Below, one piece after another: positions 33,344 to 41,504 of a stretch of 64,000 bases of DNA. Positions within the stretch are counted from its first letter, which is position 1; each line of letters starts with the position of its first letter. This DNA comes from Teredinibacter sp. KSP-S5-2. Lineage in GTDB: Bacteria; Pseudomonadota; Gammaproteobacteria; Pseudomonadales; Cellvibrionaceae. The stretch is from positions 4,865,001 through 4,929,000 of the forward strand of contig NZ_CP120416.1 in assembly GCF_032773895.1 (NCBI RefSeq), written 5' to 3'. Under the pieces are notes generated by a model, which worked only from the letters and a program-made list of their open reading frames with translations, was not told the origin of the DNA and made no database searches. The position numbers and the translations under genes were made by a program.

Positions 33344-34702
33344 TTGGCTAAACAAAAAACAGCTTTTGTCTGTACTGAATGCGGCGCCGATTTTGCTAAA
33401 TGGCAAGGGCAGTGTGCTGAGTGTGGACAATGGAATACCGTAAAAGAAGTCCGTTTAGGTTCCTCATCCCGACAAGCCGATTTTAAAGGCTATGCGGGTG
33501 GCGATCAGTCCTCCATTTCCGTGCTTTCGGATATTAAGTTAGAAGAGATGCCCAGGTTTTCCTCAGGTATGGAGGAGTTTGACCGAGTGCTTGGGGGTGG
33601 CTTTGTTCCCGGGTCTGTGGTGTTGATTGGCGGCCATCCAGGGGCGGGGAAATCGACCTTATTATTGCAGACCCTCTGTCAGCTGGCCAAACAGCAACTG
33701 GCTTTGTATGTGACGGGGGAGGAATCGCTTCAACAGGTTGCCATGCGAGCACAGCGTTTGGGGTTGCCTACAGATAAGTTGCAGATGATGTCTGCCACCG
33801 ATGTCGATGCCATTGTGACAGGCGCACAGCGTGTTGTGCCTAAGGTGATGGTGGTGGATTCCATTCAGGTTATGCACCACGGAGAAATTCAGTCGGCTCC
33901 AGGCAGTGTATCTCAAGTCCGGGAATGCGCTGCGGTGCTAACCCGCTATGCCAAGCAATCCGGTACGGTGTTGATTCTGGTTGGTCATGTCACTAAAGAA
34001 GGCAGTCTTGCCGGCCCCAAGGTATTGGAGCATATGATCGATTGTTCGATTATGTTGGAAGGCTCTCATGACTCCCGTTTTCGCACATTACGCAGCCACA
34101 AAAACCGTTTTGGTGCGGTGAATGAGCTGGGTGTTTTTGGTATGACAGAGCAGGGGTTAAAAGAGGTCACTAATCCTTCCGCTATCTTTTTGCAGCGAGC
34201 CGATGAAATATCGGCGGGCTCGGTGGTGATGGTGGTATGGGAAGGTACACGGCCGCTGTTAGTCGAGATCCAGGCTTTGGTGGACTCATCGAGCCTGGGT
34301 AATCCAAGGCGTATTGCTGTGGGGCTAGATCAGAATCGACTGGCGATGCTTCTTGCGGTATTGCATCGACACGGCGGCATTATGATAGGTGATCAGGATG
34401 TCTTCGTGAATGTGGTTGGGGGTGTAAAAATTATTGAGACCAGCGCTGATCTAGCGTTGTTGTTAGCATTGGTTTCCAGTTTTCGTGATCAGGCGTTACC
34501 CAGAGATCTGGTGGTACTGGGAGAAGTGGGGTTGGCGGGTGAGATTCGACCTGTACCCAGCGGTCAGGAACGACTGAGGGAAGCTGCAAAACACGGCTTT
34601 AAAAAAGCGATAGTACCTGTGGCAAACGCTCCCCGTGAATCTATTCCCGGAATGGAGGTTGTTGCCATTCGCAAATTGGATGAGGCTCTGGAAGCGATAT
34701 GA
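33344..34702 (+). CDS. radA: DNA repair protein RadA (Sms)
   Basis: RecA-like ATPase that processes recombination intermediates and supports branch migration. 452 residues with a TTG start (AGAG upstream). The order is: zinc finger with FVCTECGADFAKWQGQCAECGQW (C-x2-C...C-x2-C), Walker A GGHPGAGKST (96-105), the RadA-specific HKNRFG motif, and a C-terminal Lon-like domain with LGEVGLAGEIRPV. Length and motifs match E. coli RadA (460). It converges with a PilZ gene 11 bases away and has no evident terminator. Confidence 0.96.
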   Translation: MAKQKTAFVCTECGADFAKWQGQCAECGQWNTVKEVRLGSSSRQADFKGYAGGDQSSISVLSDIKLEEMPRFSSGMEEFDRVLGGGFVPGSVVLIGGHPGAGKSTLLLQTLCQLAKQQLALYVTGEESLQQVAMRAQRLGLPTDKLQMMSATDVDAIVTGAQRVVPKVMVVDSIQVMHHGEIQSAPGSVSQVRECAAVLTRYAKQSGTVLILVGHVTKEGSLAGPKVLEHMIDCSIMLEGSHDSRFRTLRSHKNRFGAVNELGVFGMTEQGLKEVTNPSAIFLQRADEISAGSVVMVVWEGTRPLLVEIQALVDSSSLGNPRRIAVGLDQNRLAMLLAVLHRHGGIMIGDQDVFVNVVGGVKIIETSADLALLLALVSSFRDQALPRDLVVLGEVGLAGEIRPVPSGQERLREAAKHGFKKAIVPVANAPRESIPGMEVVAIRKLDEALEAI

Positions 34703-34713
34703 TTGGCTCAGGC

Positions 34714-35058
34714 TTAAAATTCTAATGGGCTTAAATGGTCGATTAATTGCTTGAGTGCTTGCCGATCTTGTTCAGAATGGGGTTGGCATGACAGGCCGAT
34801 ATAATGTTCTTTGCTGTGTGCAATTTCTCCGTGCATTATCAGATTACTGCCGTCATTTAGTTCGAGGTGTAATGTGACCAGCGTTCCCTGGCGAATATCG
34901 TGAGGTTCGATTAACGCGATAAGTGCGCCGTTAATTGAAAGGTTGATAACGTACACGAACCAGTCCCCGGACGGGGTGACGAGGTTGCCTTGGGTGCGAT
35001 AGTTGACGCGTTTGGAAGTACGTCTATCTGATGTTGACTCCGGTACTGCTTTACTCAA
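34714..35058 (-). CDS. PilZ-domain c-di-GMP-binding protein
   Basis: 114 residues, single PilZ domain. The binding signature is visible as RRTSKRVNYR near the N-terminus and VINLSINGALI, which fits (D/N)xSxxG. Start is a TTG with GGAAGAG upstream. It is last of a minus-strand operon that begins with the hybrid kinase at 39979. Partner unknown; single-domain PilZ proteins usually act on motility, polysaccharide or other effector complexes. Confidence 0.85.
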   Translation of the reverse strand: MSKAVPESTSDRRTSKRVNYRTQGNLVTPSGDWFVYVINLSINGALIALIEPHDIRQGTLVTLHLELNDGSNLIMHGEIAHSKEHYIGLSCQPHSEQDRQALKQLIDHLSPLEF

Positions 35059-35097
35059 ATCTCTTCCACTCTCTTCTGTTTTATCATAACCCCGTCG

Positions 35098-35472
35098 TTA
35101 ACAGTTGGATTGAAGTAGTTCTGCGAGCACACGCTCTGAAGCGGATGGATCGTCGATATTCAGTTCTATTAACCTGCGTAAGTGTCCCAGGCTTTCAATG
35201 TCGACACCGACACAATGAAAGCCGAGCATTTCACTGCTACTGTGCGCCAGGTTGACCAGCATGTTTATCTGAGTGTCGTTGGAGAGCACAATTTCAATTG
35301 TGGCTGGTTCCGCAACATTTAATTCGTAGTGTGCGGGTGTTTCAACGAGGACGCCGTTGAGTGATATATCAATAATCTGGGTTGCGATTTTTTTAAAGCC
35401 CTGAGAAAGATATGCGTCGGCATTAAATTCGACACGCGTATATTTTCGTCGCTCAGCGGTATTTTCGGGCAT
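35098..35472 (-). CDS. PilZ-domain c-di-GMP-binding protein
   Basis: 124 residues, second PilZ protein of the operon. RRKYTRVEFNAD carries the arginine motif and IIDISLNGVLVETP the (D/N)xSxxG motif. The C-terminal 35 residues (SLGHLRRLIELNIDDPSASERVLAELL) form a likely helix outside the domain. It is about 40 bases from the next PilZ gene and 101 bases from the upstream response-regulator cyclase. The two PilZ copies share only the domain fold, so they were probably not made by recent duplication. Confidence 0.87.
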   Translation of the reverse strand: MPENTAERRKYTRVEFNADAYLSQGFKKIATQIIDISLNGVLVETPAHYELNVAEPATIEIVLSNDTQINMLVNLAHSSSEMLGFHCVGVDIESLGHLRRLIELNIDDPSASERVLAELLQSNC

Positions 35473-35573
35473 AGGGGTAACTCAAATGATTAGATCCTAT
35501 GCTGAGTTTAGACATGGCTGGCAGGCCTCGCCAAAAAAACCGCACAAAAACCCAATGTGATTGCTTGCTATCG

Positions 35574-36509
35574 TCAGCTGTTGAGCAAAATTGTACAGGA
35601 TTGGTTCCTGCCCCTTTGTTTTGCTTGATACAGTTGTTGATCTGCTGCAGCGACCAGTTCTCTGGCGTTGGCCTCAGGAGAAATATTCATTACTGTGGCT
35701 GCGCCGACACTGATTGATACGTAAGCTGATACGTCCGAATCCGGGTGGGGGTAGTGTAAATCGTTTACTTCGGTAACGCAGCGCTTTGCCAATACTGAGA
35801 TCCCTTCCAAGTCCACTTCGGGAGCGATAATGGCAAATTCTTCTCCGCCGTAACGAGCAACTTCGTCGGTTGACCTTTGCACCAATGACTCAAGCACCCG
35901 AGCTACCTTACGCAGGCAGTTATCTCCGGCAATATGTCCTAAGCTGTCGTTAAAACGTTTGAAAAAGTCGACATCGATCATGATCACGCTGAGTGGGCTG
36001 CCATTTCTTCTGGCTCGATTCCATTCATATTCCAAGCGCTCGTCGAACCGGCGTCTGTTATCTAATTCGGTAAGGCCGTCGACGTGGGAGATTTTGTCCA
36101 ACAGTTCTGTTCGACGTTTTAATGCCATATGCGTTCTAACCCTGGCCTGGACAATGGCCGGTTGAAACGGTTTGCCGATGTAATCCACTGCGCCTAGCCG
36201 AAGACCTTTGATCTCTTCCTCGCTTTCAGTGCGGGAACTAATAAAAATGACTGGGATGTTCTTGAATTTGGGGTTTTCCTTAATGGCATAAATGACTTCA
36301 TAGCCGTCCATATCAGGCATAACAATATCCAGCAACACCAAGTCGATGTTATTGGTCTCAAGTCGATGCAGGGCCTGTTGTCCGGATTTGGCAACAAGAA
36401 CCAGATATTCTTCTCGCAATTGATTACTTAACAGTTGTAAGTTCGCTGGCTCATCGTCAACGATTAATACGGTCTGTTTCTGGTAGTGTCCGTCGTTATT
36501 TCCTGTCAT
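35574..36509 (-). CDS. response regulator with GGDEF output (PleD-like diguanylate cyclase)
   Basis: 311 residues. A receiver domain (about 12-125) with VLIVDDEPAN, phospho-acceptor Asp61 in LVLLDIVMPDMDGYEV, and the conserved Lys in GKPFQP is followed by a GGDEF domain (about 145-305). Its active site is GGEEF (221-225) with I-site RSTD (212-215) five residues before. All catalytic features are present, so phosphorylation should turn on c-di-GMP synthesis, with product inhibition. It starts 23 bases downstream of the hybrid kinase, its likely phosphodonor. Confidence 0.94.
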   Translation of the reverse strand: MTGNNDGHYQKQTVLIVDDEPANLQLLSNQLREEYLVLVAKSGQQALHRLETNNIDLVLLDIVMPDMDGYEVIYAIKENPKFKNIPVIFISSRTESEEEIKGLRLGAVDYIGKPFQPAIVQARVRTHMALKRRTELLDKISHVDGLTELDNRRRFDERLEYEWNRARRNGSPLSVIMIDVDFFKRFNDSLGHIAGDNCLRKVARVLESLVQRSTDEVARYGGEEFAIIAPEVDLEGISVLAKRCVTEVNDLHYPHPDSDVSAYVSISVGAATVMNISPEANARELVAAADQQLYQAKQRGRNQSCTILLNS

Positions 36510-36532
36510 CTTGCCAAGTTCTGATATTCGTT

Positions 36533-39500
36533 TTATCTCTGTATAAACGGTGAGAGTTTACTTGCTGCTTCATCAAGCTCAAACTCGTCAATAAGTAAGT
36601 TTAGCGGTTGTAAGCTTTCCTGATCCTCTATCGTCAATTGTTCCTGAATATCCTTCAACAGATTACCGCTATTGGCATCGCCATGTTTTAAGTGAGTTTG
36701 CAGGTTCACCAGTTGAGCTTGAACGGAAGTATCTGTGAGACGTTTTTCGCCGCATACACTCGTCTTATTGTTGTGTTCGAGTATTTCTAACAGAGTTCTT
36801 AGTGAGCGGGTGGCTTCAGCCAGTTTTTGTTCAAGCGCTTTCACCAGGCCTTTGTCGACACTCTTTGAATTTTCATCGCATACTTCGCAGAGCATTTGCG
36901 ATGCGTCGTTCAACCCGTCAGCGCCAACGCTGCCTGCTACACCTTTGAGCGTGTGCACCCAACGATAAGCGGATTGCATGTCGTTGTCCAGAAGATGTTG
37001 TTTAAACTCCTCCACACCGTTTTCATAGCTGGATAGGAAGCGGTAAATAATTTTTTTAAACACTTCTTCGTTGTAACTTGCGTAGTAATAGCCTTCCTTG
37101 ACATTAATTCCCGGTAAGGCCTCGGGCCATTCCTCCGGAAACTCTACTTCAAAGGAGGAGGATAGATGAGTCATAGAATTTTCTTCGTGGTTTTCGGTTG
37201 GCTCGGCGTTCGTCCAGTCTTTCAGGCATTGGTATAACGCGTAGGGATCAATCGGTTTGGATATATAATCATTCATCCCTGCTTCCAGGCATTTCTCCTT
37301 TTGGCCTGCCATCGCATGTGCTGTCATGGCAACGATGGGAATTTTTTTATCCGGATCACTTTTTCTGATAGTGCGTGTCGCGGTATACCCATCCATAACA
37401 GGCATTTGAATATCCATTAATATGATATCAAAGTCACGGTTCTTAACTGCGTGAACACACTCTAATCCATCGTTTACGATGGTGACTTCAGCTTCAATTG
37501 TTTCCAGAAGCTTCTTGGCCAGCACCTGATTTATTTCGTTATCTTCAACCAATAATACATTGAGGCCTTTTAATTTACTGAACTGTGACAGATCAATATT
37601 TATCCGGTCGAATACCGCGGACGAAGATGAACGATCATCGGATTTCTTGGCCAGAACATGGTCTAGTAAGCTGCGGGGGGTGATTGGTTTGGTAATTAAA
37701 GACGAAACTCCCACATCCTTTTCCTTTTCGCTCAGCATTGCGTTGCTGGAGTTGGCCATTAGAATAATTTGCGGCTTCACTTTGTCATGGCAGTGAATAA
37801 TTGTTCGGCTCAAGCTGAGAAGATGTTTTGCCGTTTGTTTTCTATTTAATAAAACAAACTTGGGAGGCTTATTATTGCTGGCGAGTTTTTCCAGTGCCGT
37901 CAGGAAGTCGCGTTCTTCCTGGCAGCAGTCAACGTGCATCCCCCAGGTTGAGAGAATGGTTGCGATGGCGTTGGTGGTGCTTTGGTTTTTGTCCAGAACC
38001 AGAACGTGTTGTGATTTCAGCTCTTCTGTTGAAGCCGCGGAGCCAATACTTTGCTCTCCCGAATATCCGACTTTGATTGAAAAACTGAACGAGCTGCCAT
38101 GATCCACTTTACTGTCTACGGATATTTCTCCCCGCATGAGTTGGACGAGTCGGCGACAGATTGCAAGCCCCAAACCGGTTCCGCCAAATCGACGTGTGGT
38201 CGATGTGTCTGCCTGGGAAAAAGCCTCAAACAAACGCTTCTGTTGGGCTGCGGTCATGCCTATGCCTGTATCTTCAATAGTGAAGTGGATGGTGGCTTCG
38301 TTATTATTTTTTTCTACCAGTTTACTGCTGATAATGACTTGCCCGCGTTCGGTGAACTTCACGGCGTTATCAGATAAATTCAGTAGTATTTGACCGATTC
38401 TTAACGGGTCGCCGCGTAAATCAAAGGGAATGTTGAGATCCGTTTGGTAAATAATCTCAATATCTTTGGACTCTGCTTTAAGCGATATCATTGCCGCCAG
38501 ATTTTGCAAAACATTTTCCAGCGTGAATGGAACAACTTCGATATCCAGCTTGCCCGCTTCAATTTTGGAGAAGTCGAGAATGTCGTTAACAATAGTGAGA
38601 AGCGATTCTGCTGAAGTGCGAACTTTGGTTAAATAATCTTTTTGTTGATCATCCAGTGCCGTGCGCAGGGCCAGCCACGTCATCCCCAAAATAGCATTCA
38701 TCGGTGTTCGCAGTTCGTGACTCATGTTTGCCAGGAAGTCACTCTTGGCTCGTGTTGCTGCTTCCGCTTGCTCTTTTGCTGCAAGCAATGCTTTTTCCAT
38801 TTTGGCCCGATCGCTCATATCCCAGAGAGACCAAATGTAACCGGATTTCAAATCGTTGGGGTCAATAGGGCGATTGCCCGAAGCGGCACTAAATACTGTC
38901 CCATCCCGACGAACCATATTGACAGTTACTTCGTAACTTTGGGTATACGATACAACCCGGTCTATGGTCTCGGATATGAATTCATAAATTGCCGGATCTT
39001 CAAAGAGATTGATCGGGGAATGATAGAGAAGTTGCTCTTCGCTATAACCGAACATTTCAATGAACGCGGGGTTGACCTGTTGGATAAATCCGTCACCATC
39101 AAGCCGAGCGATGGCAACCGGTGAGTTATCCAGAATGGATTGCATATACTGACGGGCTTCATTGGCTTCTGCTGTTCTTTCTTCAACCCGCTCTTCCAGA
39201 TCCGCCATGTAGTACTTCAATTCCTTCTCTGCATCCTGGCGTTTTATCAGGTGCTCTTTAATTGCCATAAGTTGATTGTTATAGCTTTGAATCAGTTGGC
39301 CGATTTCGTCTTTCTTATGACTGTCTGGAATAGTGATTTTTCGGTTGTCCGACCTTCTTGGGTCGAGTGAGGCCACCGCTTCCGTTACTCGTTTCAATGG
39401 TTGTGTAACCCTGAAATAAAACAGCGTCATGAGAATCAGGGATAACGCCAGGGTTTGAATAAAGGTCGCAACAAAAGTGGAAATGGAGTTTTCCAGAAAG

Positions 39501-39979
39501 TGTTTGCCTTCTTCGTAACTGTCGACAATGACAACCAGTTGGCCGAGAGAAGCCAGCTCAGATTCCGTTGCATAGGGGTTAATGAGTGACTGAGTTACCT
39601 GGTAGGGTTTGCCGAATAGTCTCTCGATAAGGGGGTTTTGTTTGGATGGATCAATTTTTTCTTCCGCTGCACCGATTACATCGTTGAAGCTGTCCACCAG
39701 AAACACTCGGGTGATACTGGGGTGTTTGATCATTCCCTCGGCTAATTCGTTGGCCAGTTCGGAGTCGATACTTTGAGTAATATGTGCGGCAGCACTCAGG
39801 TTACTGGTGATAATGGCTCGCACGGTTTCATCAATTGCGCGTCGAGTATCATCCAGGTCGGCACTGACTTCGCGTAAAGAAACAATCAAACCGAGAATCA
39901 TGGCCACAATAATGGTCAGCCGTGCCTGTTTGTACGAAAGGCCATCAGTAAACTTGATTCTGCTGACTTCGGGTGCCAT
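36533..39979 (-). CDS. hybrid histidine kinase: TM-HAMP-PAS-HisKA-HATPase-REC(degenerate)-REC-HPt
   Basis: 1148 residues, BarA-like order. Membrane segments at about 20-36 and 168-190 enclose a periplasmic domain; HAMP is at about 190-245 and PAS at 280-395. HisKA has NMSHELRTPMN with His421. HATPase has NLSDNAVKFTE, EDTGIGM and GGTGLGLAI (about 530-615). The first receiver domain (about 657-780) reads KFVLLNRKQ where the phospho-Asp should be (Asn712), so it is probably not phosphorylated. The second (about 806-925) is intact with Asp856 in LMDIQMPVMDGY. The C-terminal HPt has His1009 in HTLKGVAG. Phosphate would go His421 to Asp856 to His1009, then to the cyclase gene 23 bases downstream. 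It heads the operon. Confidence 0.93.
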   Translation of the reverse strand: MAPEVSRIKFTDGLSYKQARLTIIVAMILGLIVSLREVSADLDDTRRAIDETVRAIITSNLSAAAHITQSIDSELANELAEGMIKHPSITRVFLVDSFNDVIGAAEEKIDPSKQNPLIERLFGKPYQVTQSLINPYATESELASLGQLVVIVDSYEEGKHFLENSISTFVATFIQTLALSLILMTLFYFRVTQPLKRVTEAVASLDPRRSDNRKITIPDSHKKDEIGQLIQSYNNQLMAIKEHLIKRQDAEKELKYYMADLEERVEERTAEANEARQYMQSILDNSPVAIARLDGDGFIQQVNPAFIEMFGYSEEQLLYHSPINLFEDPAIYEFISETIDRVVSYTQSYEVTVNMVRRDGTVFSAASGNRPIDPNDLKSGYIWSLWDMSDRAKMEKALLAAKEQAEAATRAKSDFLANMSHELRTPMNAILGMTWLALRTALDDQQKDYLTKVRTSAESLLTIVNDILDFSKIEAGKLDIEVVPFTLENVLQNLAAMISLKAESKDIEIIYQTDLNIPFDLRGDPLRIGQILLNLSDNAVKFTERGQVIISSKLVEKNNNEATIHFTIEDTGIGMTAAQQKRLFEAFSQADTSTTRRFGGTGLGLAICRRLVQLMRGEISVDSKVDHGSSFSFSIKVGYSGEQSIGSAASTEELKSQHVLVLDKNQSTTNAIATILSTWGMHVDCCQEERDFLTALEKLASNNKPPKFVLLNRKQTAKHLLSLSRTIIHCHDKVKPQIILMANSSNAMLSEKEKDVGVSSLITKPITPRSLLDHVLAKKSDDRSSSSAVFDRINIDLSQFSKLKGLNVLLVEDNEINQVLAKKLLETIEAEVTIVNDGLECVHAVKNRDFDIILMDIQMPVMDGYTATRTIRKSDPDKKIPIVAMTAHAMAGQKEKCLEAGMNDYISKPIDPYALYQCLKDWTNAEPTENHEENSMTHLSSSFEVEFPEEWPEALPGINVKEGYYYASYNEEVFKKIIYRFLSSYENGVEEFKQHLLDNDMQSAYRWVHTLKGVAGSVGADGLNDASQMLCEVCDENSKSVDKGLVKALEQKLAEATRSLRTLLEILEHNNKTSVCGEKRLTDTSVQAQLVNLQTHLKHGDANSGNLLKDIQEQLTIEDQESLQPLNLLIDEFELDEAASKLSPFIQR

Positions 39980-40404
39980 TAGATGTATCGGCTCCTGTTG
40001 TGATAATTCATTAAGCTATAACCGTCAGCCCTATCATATTGAAAGACGAACGGGGTTGCCGCTTATTTTTTATTGTTATCGGGCCTTCTAGCGCTGTGTA
40101 TGATTAAACACCCTATCCTAAGTTCTTTGCAACAGGGGATGTTGGCAAGGAAATTGAATCTAAATGATTCGTGTTGTAGGAGGCTGAGATGGCTCTATGC
40201 TTACCTTAGCATCAAATATTTTATCTCGCATATGGCTTGCTGATAAGGATAGGTTTGGCGTTTTACGAGAATTGAAGGACTGTATGATTGATATTGCCTT
40301 GATTCTGTAGAGGAACTGCCGGGGTTGTGATTGATTTGGACTGTGTGGCTTGCAGTTGTTTTGTATTTATAAGCTTTTTGCAACGGCAAGCCAGGGTTTA
40401 TGCC
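39980..40404. other. intergenic region with small-ORF traces and an inverted repeat
   Basis: 425 bases without a convincing gene. Features seen: a perfect AGGAGG (40178-40183) five bases before an ATG at 40189 that opens only six codons; an overlapping ATG at 40197 that could encode 37 residues to 40310; and a long-range inverted repeat GGCTTGC (40347-40353) / GCAAGCC (40386-40392) just past the stop of the 40405 gene. The hybrid-kinase promoter must also be here. Confidence 0.4.
40347..40392 (-). repeat. inverted repeat downstream of the 40405 gene
   Basis: GGCTTGC (40347-40353) and GCAAGCC (40386-40392), extendable past one mismatch by GTTGT/GCAAC. It begins 13 bases after the stop of the leftward solute-binding gene and could end its transcript, although the loop is long (about 20 bases). 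Confidence 0.35.
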
Positions 40405-41316
40405 TTACTCTTTTTCGAGCCCTAAAGGTACCCAGTCCTTGACTCGAGCGTTAAATATTCCTGCTTGTTCATAGGCTTTTGATACTCGGCCCGATTCCCG
40501 CAAGATTTTTATCCCCTTATTCAGTGCTTCAAATAGCTCTGGTCCGTTGGGATGTTTTTTGGATATAACAAAATGACGACTGCCGGGTAATGCCAGTTTC
40601 AGGTTTGGGATGGGAACGAGGTTATGGCCTTCCCACATTAATCGCATCTCAGGGCCCGGTTGGAAATGGGAGAGAATGAAATCGGCTTGTTGATTTTTCA
40701 CCATTTTGATCATGTATATCCAACTGGCGACATGGTAAACCTTTTTCAGCCCAATGCTATTCAACGCCTTCCAATCCTGCACCCAGGTATTATTGGAGGT
40801 TGCGGTAAGTTCACCTAAGCTGTCGGCTGTAGCCGATAATGCTTTTTTATTGTCTGGTGATGTGTATAGGCCAACAAAGTATTCGTTTTTACGAATTACT
40901 GGGTCGGAAATGAGTAAGTCGTTTTGGTGTGGAAGAAAATCGTCTAGATAAAAGGCTTCTGTGTAGGCCAGCGCTTTTCCCGAAAGCAAAAGATATAACT
41001 TATTGTCGTAATCTATCCGTTCACTGGCGAGTTTGATTTTTTTATCAAACCCCCCTAATGCCAATGCCTGTTCAAACAATAAGGTTTCCGTAACTGAACG
41101 GGAAGAATGAAGAGAGTTCAGTGTGTAGTCATTAATGTCTACTTTATTTCTTCCCGCGATAAAGTCGTCATAGATTTCCATTACACCTGAATTGGCGTAG
41201 ATGATTAATGGCTGTTGACTGTAACTGGGTAGACTGAATAAAAACAGGAATACAAAACATGCATACAGATATTTGTTATGCGGGGAATTCAATTTTGAGC
41301 TAAGAGAGAGAAACAT
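40405..41316 (-). CDS. periplasmic solute-binding-like protein
   Basis: 303 residues with a signal peptide (KYLYACFVFLFLFSLPSYSQ). The mature chain has the general pattern of family-3 (amino-acid type) extracellular solute-binding proteins: QPLIIYANSGVMEIYDDF at the start, SARIDYDNKLYLLLSGKALAYTEAF-like strands, ISDPVIRKNEYFVGLY, a QADFILSHF segment and a C-terminal LFEALNKGIKILRESGRVSKAYEQAG helix. No lipobox, permease or ATPase is adjacent. Such isolated proteins often serve as sensors in Cellvibrio-type genomes; the ligand is unknown. No ribosome site precedes the ATG; instead a 14-bp palindrome ends 2 bases upstream. Confidence 0.78.
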   Translation of the reverse strand: MFLSLSSKLNSPHNKYLYACFVFLFLFSLPSYSQQPLIIYANSGVMEIYDDFIAGRNKVDINDYTLNSLHSSRSVTETLLFEQALALGGFDKKIKLASERIDYDNKLYLLLSGKALAYTEAFYLDDFLPHQNDLLISDPVIRKNEYFVGLYTSPDNKKALSATADSLGELTATSNNTWVQDWKALNSIGLKKVYHVASWIYMIKMVKNQQADFILSHFQPGPEMRLMWEGHNLVPIPNLKLALPGSRHFVISKKHPNGPELFEALNKGIKILRESGRVSKAYEQAGIFNARVKDWVPLGLEKE

Positions 41317-41318
41317 AA

Positions 41319-41332
41319 TTATTGGCCAATAA
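41319..41332. promoter_or_regulatory. 14-bp perfect palindrome at the start of the solute-binding gene
   Basis: TTATTGGCCAATAA lies 2 to 16 bases upstream of the ATG at 41316 (minus strand), where a ribosome site would be. It could be an operator, or a translation-blocking RNA stem. Confidence 0.45.
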
Positions 41333-41468
41333 GTTGTATTGGAAAAAGAAACTTATTTTGGTTTCAGTCTACCACTTTATCCCACCCTGTGACGTTTTTC
41401 ATCCAGATGGTGCGGACGCATTTAGCGTTCCTTAAGTATACGTAGACCAGAATGGCCGGGGAAAGTTT

Positions 41469-41491
41469 ACCAGCCCCGGAGTGGGGCTGGT
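41469..41491 (-). terminator. hairpin downstream of ettA
   Basis: 9-bp stem ACCAGCCCC (41469-41477) / GGGGCTGGT (41483-41491) with a 5-base loop, 13 bases past the ettA stop. The following T-run on the minus strand is poor (AAACTTTCC), so termination may be partial. Confidence 0.6.
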
Positions 41492-41504
41492 GGAGAGAGG
41501 AGGA

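Noticed and set aside
40201-40389. 62-codon minus-strand ORF between the kinase and solute-binding genes
   Set aside because: No ribosome site, low-complexity Ser/Tyr/Gln-rich translation, no family.
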